NCBI RefSeq assembly: GCF_902497625.1
Contig: NZ_CABVGX010000009.1
Span: forward strand, 91,671-155,670
Origin: Pseudomonas fluorescens
Lineage (GTDB): Bacteria > Pseudomonadota > Gammaproteobacteria > Pseudomonadales > Pseudomonadaceae
Direction of reading: 5' to 3'
DNA length: 64,000 nt
Shown: positions 54,375-64,000 of the stretch, piece by piece
How positions within the stretch are numbered: the stretch's first letter is position 1
Layout: each line of letters starts with the position of its first letter
Notes under the pieces: model-generated
Told to the model about the DNA's origin: nothing
The model's input: the letters and a program-made list of their open reading frames with translations, nothing else
Database searches by the model: none
Program-made: the position numbers and the translations under genes

Positions 54375-55733
54375 ATGAGTAACAACCTCGACCAGCTCAC
54401 CGATTGGTTGAAAGACCACAAGATCACAGAAGTCGAATGCATGATCGCCGACTTGACCGGGATCACCCGAGGCAAGATTTCGCCGACCAACAAGTTCATT
54501 GCTGAAAAAGGCATGCGCCTGCCCGAGAGCGTTCTGTTGCAGACCGTGACCGGCGACTATGTCGAAGACGATATCTATTACGAGCTGCTCGACCCGGCCG
54601 ACATTGACATGATCTGCCGCCCCGACCAGAACGCGGTGTACATGGTGCCCTGGTCTATCGAGCCGACCGCTCAGGTGATCCACGATGCCTATGACAAGCA
54701 AGGCAACCCGATCGAGCTGTCGCCGCGCAACGTCTTGAAGAAAGTCCTGAAACTCTATGCCGACAAAGGCTGGCAGCCCATCGTGGCGCCGGAAATGGAG
54801 TTTTACCTGACCAAACGCAGTGACGACCCGGACTATCCGCTGCAGCCGCCGATTGGCCGTTCCGGTCGCCCGGAAACGGGCCGCCAGTCGTTCTCGATCG
54901 AAGCGGCGAACGAGTTCGACCCGCTGTTCGAAGACGTTTACGACTGGTGCGAGTTGCAGGAGCTGGACCTCGACACATTGATCCACGAGGACGGCACGGC
55001 GCAGATGGAAATCAACTTCCGTCACGGCGATGCCTTGTCCCTGGCCGACCAGATCCTGATCTTCAAACGCACCATGCGCGAAGCGGCGCTCAAGCATAAC
55101 GTCGCGGCGACGTTCATGGCCAAGCCCATGACCGGCGAGCCGGGCAGCGCAATGCATTTGCACCAGAGCATCATCAGCATGGAGACCGGCAAGAACGTGT
55201 TCTCCAATGATGACGGGACCATGAGTCAGCTGTTCCTGCACCACATCGGTGGCTTGCAGAAACTGATCCCCGAACTGTTGCCGCTGTTCGCGCCGAACGT
55301 CAACTCGTTCCGCCGCTTCCTGCCGGACACTTCGGCGCCGGTGAACGTGGAGTGGGGCGAAGAGAACCGCACCGTGGGTCTGCGGGTTCCGGATGCCGGG
55401 CCACAAAACCGTCGGGTGGAAAACCGCCTGCCGGGTGCTGATGCCAATCCGTACCTGGCGATTGCCGCGAGCCTGCTCTGCGGCTACATCGGCATGGTCG
55501 AAGGGCTCAACCCAAGCGCACCGGTAGTGGGCCGTGGTTACGAGCGGCGCAACCTGCGCCTGCCGCTGACCATTGAAGACGCGCTGGAACGTATGGAAAA
55601 CAGCGCGACTGTCGAGAAGTACCTTGGCAAGAAATTCATCACTGGCTATGTCGCGGTCAAGCGGGCCGAGCATGAAAACTTCAAGCGCGTGATCAGTTCG
55701 TGGGAGCGGGAATTCCTGCTCTTCGCCGTCTGA
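54375..55733 (+). CDS. spuB: Glutamine-synthetase-family gamma-glutamylpolyamine synthetase SpuB
   Basis: This 452-residue enzyme belongs to the same family as SpuI but is shifted in sequence: start MSNNLDQLTDWLKDHKITEVECMIADLTGITRGKISP, then PIVAPEMEFYLTK, AQMEINFRHGDAL, MAKPMTGEPGSAMHLHQS and NRTVGLRVPDAGPQNRRVENRL. AAGAGGCATTT precedes the ATG. It follows the spuA remnant by 37 bases and starts the intact spuBCDEFGH run. Likely ligates glutamate to putrescine, cadaverine or spermidine; which one is unknown. Confidence 0.9.
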   Translation: MSNNLDQLTDWLKDHKITEVECMIADLTGITRGKISPTNKFIAEKGMRLPESVLLQTVTGDYVEDDIYYELLDPADIDMICRPDQNAVYMVPWSIEPTAQVIHDAYDKQGNPIELSPRNVLKKVLKLYADKGWQPIVAPEMEFYLTKRSDDPDYPLQPPIGRSGRPETGRQSFSIEAANEFDPLFEDVYDWCELQELDLDTLIHEDGTAQMEINFRHGDALSLADQILIFKRTMREAALKHNVAATFMAKPMTGEPGSAMHLHQSIISMETGKNVFSNDDGTMSQLFLHHIGGLQKLIPELLPLFAPNVNSFRRFLPDTSAPVNVEWGEENRTVGLRVPDAGPQNRRVENRLPGADANPYLAIAASLLCGYIGMVEGLNPSAPVVGRGYERRNLRLPLTIEDALERMENSATVEKYLGKKFITGYVAVKRAEHENFKRVISSWEREFLLFAV

Positions 55734-55793
55734 TCCGCCGGGCGCCGCCGCTGTCGGGCGGCGCTTTCACCTGATCTTTTTAGGAGAATTCGC

Positions 55794-57158
55794 ATGACCA
55801 GCAACAATCCGCAAACCCGTGAATGGCAGACACTGAGCAACGATCACCACCTGGCCCCGTTCAGCGATTTCAAACAGCTGAAAGAGAAAGGCCCGCGCAT
55901 TATCACCAGCGCCAAGGGTGTGTACCTCTGGGACAGCGAAGGCAACAAGATCCTCGACGGCATGGCCGGCCTGTGGTGTGTGGCGATCGGTTACGGTCGC
56001 GATGAACTGGCCGACGCAGCCAGTAAGCAGATGCGTGAACTGCCTTATTACAACCTGTTCTTCCAGACCGCTCACCCGCCGGTACTCGAATTGGCCAAAG
56101 CCATTGCCGACATCGCGCCGCAAGGCATGAACCATGTGTTCTTCACCGGCTCCGGTTCCGAAGGCAACGACACGATGCTGCGCATGGTTCGCCACTATTG
56201 GGCGATCAAGGGCCAGCCGAACAAGAAAGTCATCATCAGCCGCAAGAACGGTTATCACGGTTCCACCGTGGCCGGCGCGAGCCTGGGTGGCATGACGTAC
56301 ATGCACGAGCAGGGCGACTTGCCGATCCCGGGCATCGTTCACATCGCGCAGCCGTATTGGTTCGCCGAAGGCGGCGACATGACCCCGGAAGAATTCGGTG
56401 TGTGGGCGGCCAATCAGCTGGAAGAGAAGATTCTCGAAGTCGGCGTGGACAACGTCGGGGCCTTTATTGCCGAGCCGATCCAGGGTGCCGGCGGCGTGAT
56501 CATTCCGCCAGAGACCTACTGGCCGCGCATCAAGGAAATCCTCGCCAAGTACGACATCCTGTTCGTCGCCGACGAAGTGATTTGTGGTTTCGGTCGCACC
56601 GGTGAGTGGTTTGGTACCGATTTCTACGACCTCAAGCCCGACATGATGACTATCGCCAAGGGCCTGACTTCCGGTTACATCCCGATGGGTGGCCTGATCG
56701 TGCGCGACGAGGTGGTCGCAGTGCTCAACGAAGGTGGCGATTTCAACCACGGTTTCACGTACTCGGGCCATCCTGTTGCCGCAGCCGTGGCGCTGGAAAA
56801 CATCCGCATCATGCGCGACGAGAAAATTATCGAGCGCGTTAATACGGAGTCGGCACCCTATTTGCAAAAGCGTCTACGGGAGCTGAACGATCACCCGTTG
56901 GTGGGGGAAGTACGCGGGGTAGGACTGCTGGGGGCCATTGAGCTGGTTCAGGACAAGGCCACGCGCAAGCGCTATGAAGGCAAGGGCGCCGGGATGATCT
57001 GCCGCACGTTCTGCTTTGAAAACGGCCTGATCATGCGTGCCGTCGGCGACACCATGATCATTGCTCCGCCGCTGGTGATTACCAAGGCTGAGATCGATGA
57101 ACTGGTGACCAAGGCACGCAAGTGTCTGGACCTGACCCTGAGTGCGTTGCAGGGCTAA
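55794..57158 (+). CDS. spuC: Putrescine-pyruvate aminotransferase SpuC
   Basis: This 454-residue class-III PLP aminotransferase converts putrescine to 4-aminobutanal using pyruvate. Features: EWQTLSNDHHLAPFSDFKQL at the start, FFTGSGSEGNDTMLRM for phosphate binding, VADEVICGFGRTGEWFG for the PLP-ring Asp, and the Schiff-base Lys in MMTIAKGLTSGYIP. GGAGAATTCGC precedes the ATG, 60 bases after spuB. Confidence 0.94.
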   Translation: MTSNNPQTREWQTLSNDHHLAPFSDFKQLKEKGPRIITSAKGVYLWDSEGNKILDGMAGLWCVAIGYGRDELADAASKQMRELPYYNLFFQTAHPPVLELAKAIADIAPQGMNHVFFTGSGSEGNDTMLRMVRHYWAIKGQPNKKVIISRKNGYHGSTVAGASLGGMTYMHEQGDLPIPGIVHIAQPYWFAEGGDMTPEEFGVWAANQLEEKILEVGVDNVGAFIAEPIQGAGGVIIPPETYWPRIKEILAKYDILFVADEVICGFGRTGEWFGTDFYDLKPDMMTIAKGLTSGYIPMGGLIVRDEVVAVLNEGGDFNHGFTYSGHPVAAAVALENIRIMRDEKIIERVNTESAPYLQKRLRELNDHPLVGEVRGVGLLGAIELVQDKATRKRYEGKGAGMICRTFCFENGLIMRAVGDTMIIAPPLVITKAEIDELVTKARKCLDLTLSALQG

Positions 57159-57191
57159 GTGCTAGGCTCTGAGCGAAGTGCGATGCGCGCA

Positions 57192-57208
57192 TTTTGCTCG
57201 GAGCAAAA
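57192..57208 (+). promoter_or_regulatory. Hairpin between spuC and spuD
   Basis: TTTTGC TCGGA GCAAAA is a small perfect stem-loop 30 bases after the spuC stop. It lacks a T-run, so a role in mRNA processing or pausing is only a guess. Confidence 0.35.
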
Positions 57209-57325
57209 CAAAGGCTGGGTCTTTCCTTGAAAGCCTGCCTTGGATCTTGCCAGACGACCCACCGTTCGGATGACCGGGAAAGGCTGCCGAGCATGCGGTT
57301 AAAAAGAAAAACTGGAGCATTACCC

Positions 57326-58438
57326 ATGAAGGCATTAGGTATGAAGATAGCTGGCAAGACCCTCCTCGCCATGTCCCTGATGGGCGTGATGGCAGGCGCC
57401 GTTCAGGCGGATGACAAAGTCCTGCACGTGTACAACTGGTCCGATTACATCGCACCGGATACCGTCAAGAAGTTCGAAGCCGAGTCGGGGATCAAAGTCG
57501 TTTACGACGTTTTCGACAGCAACGAAACCCTGGAAGCCAAGTTGCTGGCAGGCAAGTCCGGCTACGACATCGTCGTGCCGTCGAACAACTTCCTGGCCAA
57601 GCAGATCAAGGCTGGCGTCTATCAGAAACTGGACAAGTCCAAGCTGCCCAACTGGAAAAATCTCAATACCGACCTGCTCAAAGCGGTCTCGGTGAGTGAC
57701 CCGGGCAACGAACACGCTTTCCCGTACATGTGGGGTTCGATCGGCATTGGTTTCAACGCCGAGAAGGTCAAGGCTGCACTGGGTGCCGATGCGCCGACCA
57801 ATTCCTGGGACTTGCTGTTCAAACCTGAAAACGCCGCGAAGTTGAAATCGTGCGGTATCAGTTTCCTCGATTCGCCAACCGAGATGCTTCCGGTGGCGTT
57901 GCACTACCTGGGCTATCCAACCGACAGCCAGGACAAAAAACAATTGGCCGAGGCTGAAGCACTGTTCCTGAAGATTCGTCCTTCGGTGGGCTACTTCCAC
58001 TCCTCCAAGTACATCTCCGATCTGGCCAATGGCAACATCTGCGTAGCCGTCGGTTACTCCGGTGACATCTACCAGGCCAAAGCGCGCGCCGCTGAAGCCG
58101 GTGACAAGGTCAAAGTCAGCTACAACATTCCGAAAGAAGGTGCAGGCAGCTTCTACGACATGGTCGCCATCCCTAAAGATGCTGAAAACGTCGAAGGCGC
58201 CTACAAATTCATGACCTTCCTGATGAAGCCGGAAATCATGGCTGAAATCACCAACGCCGTACGCTTCCCGAACGGCAACTCGGCCGCCACGCCGTTGGTG
58301 GAAAAGGACATTACCGAAGACCCGGGCGTCTACCCGCCTGCGGACGTGCTGGCCAAACTGTATGCGATTGCCGACCTGCCGGCCGCGACTCAGCGAATCC
58401 TCACGCGCAGCTGGACCAAGATCAAATCCGGTAAGTAA
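57326..58438 (+). CDS. spuD: Putrescine-binding periplasmic protein SpuD
   Basis: This 370-residue protein has a signal peptide ([20 protein letters not shown], cleaved after VQA) and the PotF-like mature start [45 protein letters not shown], the ligand-binding region, is shared with SpuE. CTGGAGCATTACCC precedes the ATG; a second Met at residue 6 could also start. In P. aeruginosa SpuD prefers putrescine. Confidence 0.93.
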   Translation: MKALGMKIAGKTLLAMSLMGVMAGAVQADDKVLHVYNWSDYIAPDTVKKFEAESGIKVVYDVFDSNETLEAKLLAGKSGYDIVVPSNNFLAKQIKAGVYQKLDKSKLPNWKNLNTDLLKAVSVSDPGNEHAFPYMWGSIGIGFNAEKVKAALGADAPTNSWDLLFKPENAAKLKSCGISFLDSPTEMLPVALHYLGYPTDSQDKKQLAEAEALFLKIRPSVGYFHSSKYISDLANGNICVAVGYSGDIYQAKARAAEAGDKVKVSYNIPKEGAGSFYDMVAIPKDAENVEGAYKFMTFLMKPEIMAEITNAVRFPNGNSAATPLVEKDITEDPGVYPPADVLAKLYAIADLPAATQRILTRSWTKIKSGK

Positions 58439-58450
58439 TCAGTAAAACCC

Positions 58451-58555
58451 CTGTAGCAGCTGCCGCAGGCTGCGTCCGACTGCGAAGCAGTTGTGCTGTT
58501 GAAAACGCGGCAAGGTCCTTCGGACCTTAACGCAGCCTTCGGCAGCTGCTACAGG
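58451..58555. repeat. REP element, GTAGCAGCTGCCGCAGGCTGCG family, inside spu operon
   Basis: CTGTAGCAGCTGCCGCAGGC faces CCTTCGGCAGCTGCTACAGG; an inner hairpin AAGGTCC TTC GGACCTT lies between. Positioned between spuD and spuE. Confidence 0.9.
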
Positions 58556-58597
58556 TATCTGCATAAAAGTTTTGCTGGAATGGATTATCGAGGGTAA

Positions 58598-59779
<1,182 letters not shown>

Positions 59780-59851
59780 CTTTTGGCCTCAAACTATCCA
59801 AGGTTGGCTCACCTTGAGCGAACTGCACTCTTTTTTTTGGGAGTTTCGTAA

Positions 59852-60994
59852 ATGGCAGTTGCCTCCGGCGCCTACAAGAAAGCCCTCGAGGGCGACCAGA
59901 CACCCAAGCAGGTGCTGGTCAAAATCGACCGGGTCACGAAGAAGTTCGACGAGACGATTGCGGTGGACGATGTGTCCCTGGAGATCAAGAAAGGCGAAAT
60001 CTTCGCCTTGCTCGGCGGTTCGGGATCGGGCAAATCCACGTTGCTGCGTATGCTCGCAGGCTTCGAAAGGCCCACGGAGGGGCGCATTTTCCTTGATGGC
60101 GTAGACATCACCGACATGCCGCCGTACGAGCGGCCCATCAACATGATGTTTCAGTCTTACGCATTGTTCCCGCACATGACCGTGGCGCAGAACATCGCCT
60201 TCGGCCTCAAGCAGGACAAGATTCCCGCCGCTGAGGTTGATGCGCGGGTCGCCGAAATGCTCAAGCTGGTGCAGATGAGCCAGTACGCCAAGCGCAAGCC
60301 GCATCAGTTGTCCGGCGGTCAGCGTCAGCGGGTGGCGCTGGCCCGTTCGTTGGCCAAGCGGCCGAAGCTGTTGCTGCTCGACGAGCCAATGGGCGCACTG
60401 GACAAGAAACTTCGTTCGCAGATGCAGCTGGAACTGGTCGAGATCATCGAGCGCGTGGGCGTAACCTGCGTGATGGTGACCCACGATCAGGAAGAGGCCA
60501 TGACCATGGCCGAGCGTATCGCGATCATGCACCTGGGCTGGATCGCGCAGATCGGCAGCCCGATCGATATCTACGAAACTCCGACCAGTCGCCTGGTTTG
60601 CGAATTCATCGGCAACGTCAACATCTTCGAAGGCGAAGTGGTGGACGACGCCGAAGGTCATGCGCTGATCACCTGCAAGGACCTGGACCGCAACATTTTC
60701 GTCGGTCACGGCATCAGCACCTCGGTGCAGGACAAGTCGGTCACCTACGCGATCCGGCCGGAAAAACTGCTGGTCACCGCCGACATGCCGACCTGTGAGT
60801 ACAACTGGTCCAGCGGCAAGGTCCACGACATCGCCTACCTTGGCGGCCATTCGGTGTTCTACGTCGAATTGCCGAGCGGCAAAATCGTCCAGTCGTTCGT
60901 CGCTAACGCCGAGCGTCGCGGCCAGCGCCCAACCTGGGGCGATCAAGTGTTCGTCTGGTGGGAAGACGACAGCGGCGTGGTACTTCGCTCATGA
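59852..60994 (+). CDS. spuF: Polyamine ABC transporter, ATP-binding protein SpuF
   Basis: This 380-residue PotG-type ATPase has Walker A LLGGSGSGKSTLLRM, Q-loop MMFQSYALFPHMT, signature QLSGGQRQRVALARS, Walker B LLLLDEPMGALD and the switch region MVTHDQEEAMT. The C-terminal TOBE part (about 260-380) includes YAIRPEKLLV. GGGAGTTTCGTAA precedes the ATG. Overlaps spuG by four bases (ATGA). Confidence 0.95.
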   Translation: MAVASGAYKKALEGDQTPKQVLVKIDRVTKKFDETIAVDDVSLEIKKGEIFALLGGSGSGKSTLLRMLAGFERPTEGRIFLDGVDITDMPPYERPINMMFQSYALFPHMTVAQNIAFGLKQDKIPAAEVDARVAEMLKLVQMSQYAKRKPHQLSGGQRQRVALARSLAKRPKLLLLDEPMGALDKKLRSQMQLELVEIIERVGVTCVMVTHDQEEAMTMAERIAIMHLGWIAQIGSPIDIYETPTSRLVCEFIGNVNIFEGEVVDDAEGHALITCKDLDRNIFVGHGISTSVQDKSVTYAIRPEKLLVTADMPTCEYNWSSGKVHDIAYLGGHSVFYVELPSGKIVQSFVANAERRGQRPTWGDQVFVWWEDDSGVVLRS

Positions 60995-61908
60995 ACATGC
61001 GCAAGTTCAAACGCCGCCTCAACCGAATAATTCCCGGTGGCCGTCAGCTGGTCATCGGGGTTCCGTTCATCTGGCTGTTTCTGTTCTTCATGCTGCCGTT
61101 CTTCATTGTGTTGAAGATCAGCTTTGCTGAAGCCGATGTCGCCATCCCGCCGTACACCGAGATTTACACGTTCGTTGAGCAAAAACTGCAGTTGCTGCTG
61201 AACCTGGGCAACTACGTGATGCTCACCGAGGACGAGTTGTACATTGCCGCTTACCTCGGCTCGCTGAAGATGGCGCTGATCAGCACCGTACTGTGCCTGT
61301 TGATCGGTTACCCGATGGCCTACGCCATTGCCAGCGCGCGCAAAGAGATGCAGACGGTGCTGGTGCTGCTGATCATGATGCCGACCTGGACCGCGATCCT
61401 GATCCGCGTTTATGCGTGGATGGGCATCCTCAGCAACAACGGCTTGCTCAACGGGTTCCTGATGACCATGGGCTGGATCGATGAGCCGCTGCAAATCCTC
61501 AACACCAACCTCGCGGTTTACATCGGTGTTGTGTATTCGTACCTGCCTTTCATGATCCTGCCGCTTTACGCCAACCTGGTGAAGCACGACAACAGCTTGC
61601 TGGAAGCCGCGTCCGACCTGGGTTCGAGTACCTTCAACAGCTTCTGGAAGATCACCATCCCGCTGTCCAAGAACGGCATCATCGCTGGCTGCATGCTGGT
61701 GTTCATTCCGGTGGTGGGTGAGTTCGTGATCCCGGAACTGCTCGGCGGGCCGGAAACCTTGATGATCGGTAAAGTGCTCTGGCAGGAATTCTTCAACAAC
61801 CGTGACTGGCCGGTGGCGTCTGCCCTGGCGGTGGTGATGCTGGCAATCCTGATCGTGCCGATCATTCTGTTCAACCGTAGTCAGGCCAAAGAAATGGAGG
61901 GCAAATAA
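60991..61908 (+). CDS. spuG: Polyamine ABC transporter, permease SpuG
   Basis: This 305-residue inner-membrane permease of the PotH type has about six membrane segments; the EAA loop reads EAASDLGSSTFNSFWKITIPL. The start MNMRKFKRRLNRIIPGG sits on the spuF stop as ATGA; longer frames are internal to spuF. The stop overlaps the spuH start as TAATG. Confidence 0.93.
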   Translation: MNMRKFKRRLNRIIPGGRQLVIGVPFIWLFLFFMLPFFIVLKISFAEADVAIPPYTEIYTFVEQKLQLLLNLGNYVMLTEDELYIAAYLGSLKMALISTVLCLLIGYPMAYAIASARKEMQTVLVLLIMMPTWTAILIRVYAWMGILSNNGLLNGFLMTMGWIDEPLQILNTNLAVYIGVVYSYLPFMILPLYANLVKHDNSLLEAASDLGSSTFNSFWKITIPLSKNGIIAGCMLVFIPVVGEFVIPELLGGPETLMIGKVLWQEFFNNRDWPVASALAVVMLAILIVPIILFNRSQAKEMEGK

Positions 61909-62798
61909 TGAAGCGCTTCCGTTTCTCGAGTTTCATGCTGGTCGTGGGTCTGCTGTTCATCTACCTGCCAATGCTGATCCTGGTGATCTACTCGTTCAAC
62001 GCCTCGAAACTGGTCACGGTGTGGGGCGGCTGGTCGATCAAGTGGTACGTCGGCTTGATGGACAACTCGCAGCTGATGGGCTCGGTGCTGCGTTCGCTGG
62101 AAATTGCCACCTACACGGCGGTGGCGGCGGTGGCGCTGGGCACAATGGCGGCATTCGTGTTGACGCGGATCAGCCACTTCAAAGGTCGCACGCTGTTCGG
62201 TGGTTTGGTCACCGCGCCGCTGGTGATGCCGGAAGTCATTACCGGTCTGTCTCTGTTGCTGCTGTTCGTGGCGATGGCGCAAATGATCGGTTGGCCGCAG
62301 GAACGCGGCATCATCACGATCTGGATTGCCCACACTACGTTCTGTTCGGCGTATGTGGCGGTGGTGGTGTCGGCACGTTTGCGTGAGCTGGACCTGTCCA
62401 TCGAAGAGGCGGCCATGGACCTTGGCGCACGACCGTGGAAGGTGTTCTTCCTGATCACCATTCCCATGATCGCGCCGTCGCTGGGTGCGGGCGGCATGAT
62501 GTCGTTCGCGCTGTCGCTGGATGACCTGGTGCTGGCAAGCTTCGTCTCCGGGCCGGGCTCGACCACGCTGCCGATGGAAGTGTTCTCGGCGGTGCGCCTG
62601 GGGGTGAAGCCGGAGATCAACGCCGTGGCCAGCCTGATTCTGCTCGCGGTGTCGCTGATGACGTTTTTGGTGTGGTTCTTCAGTCGCCGTGCCGAAGAAG
62701 CGCGCAAGCGTGCGATTCAGCAAGCGATCGAAGAAAGCGCAGCGGATTCGTGGAAGCAGCCGGATGTGCGTCGGGCGCAGGCGCCGGGAGCGGTTTGA
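61908..62798 (+). CDS. spuH: Polyamine ABC transporter, permease SpuH
   Basis: This 296-residue PotI-type permease pairs with SpuG. The EAA loop is EEAAMDLGARPWKVFFLITIPM; MKRFRFSSFMLVVGLLFIYLPM is the first membrane segment. The polar tail (about 255-296) is charged and lies in the cytoplasm. Last gene of the spu operon. Confidence 0.93.
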   Translation: MKRFRFSSFMLVVGLLFIYLPMLILVIYSFNASKLVTVWGGWSIKWYVGLMDNSQLMGSVLRSLEIATYTAVAAVALGTMAAFVLTRISHFKGRTLFGGLVTAPLVMPEVITGLSLLLLFVAMAQMIGWPQERGIITIWIAHTTFCSAYVAVVVSARLRELDLSIEEAAMDLGARPWKVFFLITIPMIAPSLGAGGMMSFALSLDDLVLASFVSGPGSTTLPMEVFSAVRLGVKPEINAVASLILLAVSLMTFLVWFFSRRAEEARKRAIQQAIEESAADSWKQPDVRRAQAPGAV

Positions 62799-62803
62799 AC
62801 CAA

Positions 62804-62833
62804 TGAGGTGATCACATCGTTGTGATCACCTCA
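62804..62833 (+). terminator. Perfect 13-bp hairpin after spuH (no T-run)
   Basis: TGAGGTGATCACA TCGT TGTGATCACCTCA begins five bases past the spuH stop. The stem is strong but T-poor downstream, so it may stop 3' decay rather than end transcription. Confidence 0.55.
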
Positions 62834-62837
62834 GCCC

Positions 62838-62928
62838 ACTGTGGGAGTGAGCCTGCTCGCGATGGGGCCATGTCAGGCGATACATTCGTTCACTGATAGA
62901 GCGCTATCGCGAGCAGGCTCACTCCACC
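62838..62928. repeat. REP pair, GTGGGAGTGAGCCTGCTCGCGA family
   Basis: ACTGTGGGAGTGAGCCTGCT faces CGCGAGCAGGCTCACTCCAC between spuH and the HD-domain gene. Confidence 0.9.
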
Positions 62929-62941
62929 GGTTTTTTGGTGT

Positions 62942-63583
62942 TCAGGAGACCCAAGGCGATTTGCGGATGATCTCGACAAAGTTCATCGGCTTGAACCCTG
63001 CTTCGCTGTCCTCCAGCACATCCGCATTCACCGTGCCAAACGTGGTATCCGGCTTGTGTTTGAAGCCATTGGCGAACGCACACAGAATGCATTCCTTGAA
63101 TCCGTCACCGCGCGGATGCGCATGCACGACTGCCTCGCGTTGCTCAACCGGGAACGCGGCATAGTCGATACCCAGCACATCCATTTCCACCCCGGCAGTC
63201 ACCAGCGCCACATTCGGACGCAGGTGCTGCGGCACGCCTGGCGTGGTGTGCAGGGCGATGGACAACCACACCTGCTCGATATCGTCATCGCTCAAACCGT
63301 ACGGAGTGAGGAACGCTTTGGCGGCATTGGCGCTGTCGACCTCAAAACGCTCGTCTGCGGAACGATGGCCTTCCATCAAGCCCAAGTCATGGAACATCGC
63401 CCCGACATACAGCAACTCTGCGTTGTAGGTCAGTTGCTTGCGTTTACCGCTCAGCGCACCGAACAGAAATACCCTGCGAGAGTGGTTGTACAGCAGGTCT
63501 GATTCGACGTCGCGAATGTATTCAGTAGCGGCCCTGGCCAAAGCGCTGTCGGGAATTCTGATGCCGGCGATGGTGTTGTTCAT
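62942..63583 (-). CDS. HD-domain phosphohydrolase-like protein
   Basis: This 213-residue cytoplasmic protein carries the HD-domain pattern: SRRVFLFGALSG with the first His in YNHSRRV, GAMFHDLGLMEGH for the His-Asp pair, and SIALHTTPGVPQHL for the next His. The arrangement resembles the cyanamide hydratase-like HD group, and the reaction is unknown. It is convergent with the spu operon and lies upstream of a repeat-rich tail. A polyamine role is not supported by anything but position. The sequence 63602-63614 (CGCCGTAACGGCG) before its start is palindromic. Confidence 0.8.
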   Translation of the reverse strand: MNNTIAGIRIPDSALARAATEYIRDVESDLLYNHSRRVFLFGALSGKRKQLTYNAELLYVGAMFHDLGLMEGHRSADERFEVDSANAAKAFLTPYGLSDDDIEQVWLSIALHTTPGVPQHLRPNVALVTAGVEMDVLGIDYAAFPVEQREAVVHAHPRGDGFKECILCAFANGFKHKPDTTFGTVNADVLEDSEAGFKPMNFVEIIRKSPWVS

Positions 63584-63748
63584 GGACCTTACCTCGTGAA
63601 GAACGCCGTAACGGCGCTGATGGAATCAGTCTGTTCTTCACCTTGAACACAGACAATCGGCCCATGGCTGCGATCTTTGCCAATCAACCTGCATATCGCG
63701 CCAGCCTCGCTTGTTGCACGCCTATTGGTTAACTTCGAGGGGCCTCTT
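63584..63748. other. Upstream region of the HD-domain gene
   Basis: 165 bases without a gene; only the CGCCGTAACGGCG palindrome at 63602-63614 stands out. The rest is featureless to the start of the REP. Confidence 0.6.
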
Positions 63749-63844
63749 TGTGGCGAGGGGGCTTGCCCCCGTTTGAGTGCGCAGCACTCCCGTGCTTCTG
63801 GGGCCGCTGCGCAGCCCAACGGGGGCAAGCCCCCTCGCCACAGA
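63749..63844. repeat. REP pair, TGTGGCGAGGGGG family
   Basis: TGTGGCGAGGGGGCTTGCCC faces GGGCAAGCCCCCTCGCCACA; inner TTTGAGTGCGCAGCACTCCC and GGCCGCTGCGCAGCCCAAC. The right edge CGCCACAGAGAGGCC runs directly into the tandem array. Confidence 0.92.
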
Positions 63845-64000
63845 GAGGCCCATTGCTACAGGGAGCGCCATTGCCACAGAGAGGTCCATTGCTACAGAGA
63901 GCGCCATTGCCACAGAGAGGCCCATTGCTACAGGGAGCGCCATTGCCACAGAGAGGTCCATTGCTACAGAGAGCGCCATTGCCACAGAGAGGCCCATTGC
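63845..64000. repeat. 18-bp tandem repeat in a 72-bp higher-order unit, running off the window
   Basis: From 63851 the order is A CATTGCTACAGGGAGCGC, B CATTGCCACAGAGAGGTC, C CATTGCTACAGAGAGCGC, D CATTGCCACAGAGAGGCC, and A-B-C-D repeats once exactly to 63994, with the next unit begun at the last six bases. The partial unit before 63851 equals the end of D and is also the REP edge. On the minus strand it is open and would code six-residue repeats like MALSVA. Confidence 0.95.

Noticed and set aside
63722..63997. 91-codon minus-strand frame with MALSVA repeats as a real protein
   Set aside because: The frame is open because the repeat is 18 bp; it also runs through a REP. Kept only as a property of the repeat.
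63851..64000. CRISPR array
   Set aside because: Units are contiguous with no unique spacers, and no cas gene is near.

Overview
This window is chromosomal DNA from a gamma-proteobacterium, almost certainly a Pseudomonas of the P. fluorescens group. The grounds are high-GC coding sequence, proteins that read as Pseudomonas orthologues throughout (HemB-Ppk/Ppx, TrxA-Rho, UbiD, ZapA/6S RNA, PepP-UbiH-UbiI, GcvTHP, ArgE/ArgA, OprD-type porins, LsfA-Ssu, Spu), and intergenic spaces filled with P. fluorescens-type REP palindromes. No phage, insertion sequence, integrase, tRNA, rRNA or CRISPR array was seen. It is mostly core genome, so the less expected signals are in RNA leaders, operators, repeats and one decayed gene.

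Layout. 1-4.2 kb: end of hemB, then ppk (+) facing ppx (-), the polyphosphate synthesis and breakdown pair. 4.4-7.3 kb: a four-gene polar amino-acid ABC importer (-). 7.6-9.5 kb: trxA and rho. 9.6-14.1 kb: an SGNH/acyltransferase membrane protein, then ubiD with an overlapping ferredoxin-reductase gene. 14.4-20 kb: chaC, glpT (with a GlpR-like operator), a quinone oxidoreductase, a FliL-like secreted protein, an EVE protein, a 50-residue membrane protein and the 5-formyl-THF ligase. 20.0-20.8 kb: 6S RNA, zapA and a ZapB-like gene. 20.9-25.3 kb: ygfB, pepP, ubiH and ubiI. 25.5-28.3 kb: a ferric-iron ABC importer lacking an ATPase gene. 28.3-33.1 kb: gcvT-gcvH-gcvP behind a structured leader. 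33.3-38.6 kb: a DUF2388 protein, NfeD/QmcA membrane proteins, a lone GspE-type ATPase and a CYTH-CHAD triphosphatase. 38.7-41.5 kb: argE and argA. 42.1-51.2 kb: two OprD-family porins, lsfA and ssuEADCBF for sulfonate sulfur. 51.3-52 kb: a TetR regulator. 52.4-62.8 kb: the polyamine cluster spuI / spuA remnant / spuBCDEFGH. 62.9-64 kb: an HD-domain protein and a repeat-rich tail.

How the genes work together. UbiD, UbiH and UbiI are three ubiquinone steps held in two clusters. The Gcv genes strip glycine into one-carbon folate, and the 5-formyl-THF ligase gene downstream of 6S RNA repairs the same cofactor pool. The second porin, LsfA and Ssu look like one sulfur-starvation unit, because a shared AT-rich element precedes the second porin, lsfA and (inverted) ssuE. 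The Spu genes import putrescine and spermidine (SpuD, SpuE with SpuFGH) and glutamylate or transaminate them (SpuI, SpuB, SpuC), but the local gamma-glutamyl-GABA hydrolase spuA survives only as an internally deleted 95-codon fragment without its catalytic region.

Repeats. About nineteen REP-type palindromic loci of several sequence families sit between genes, several inside transport operons. Every tandem minisatellite found lies against or within a REP, and the last 150 bases are an 18-bp repeat arranged in a 72-bp higher-order unit running off the window edge. Starts were moved inward from the longest open frame wherever a ribosome-binding site, overlap or family length supported it; each case is noted.
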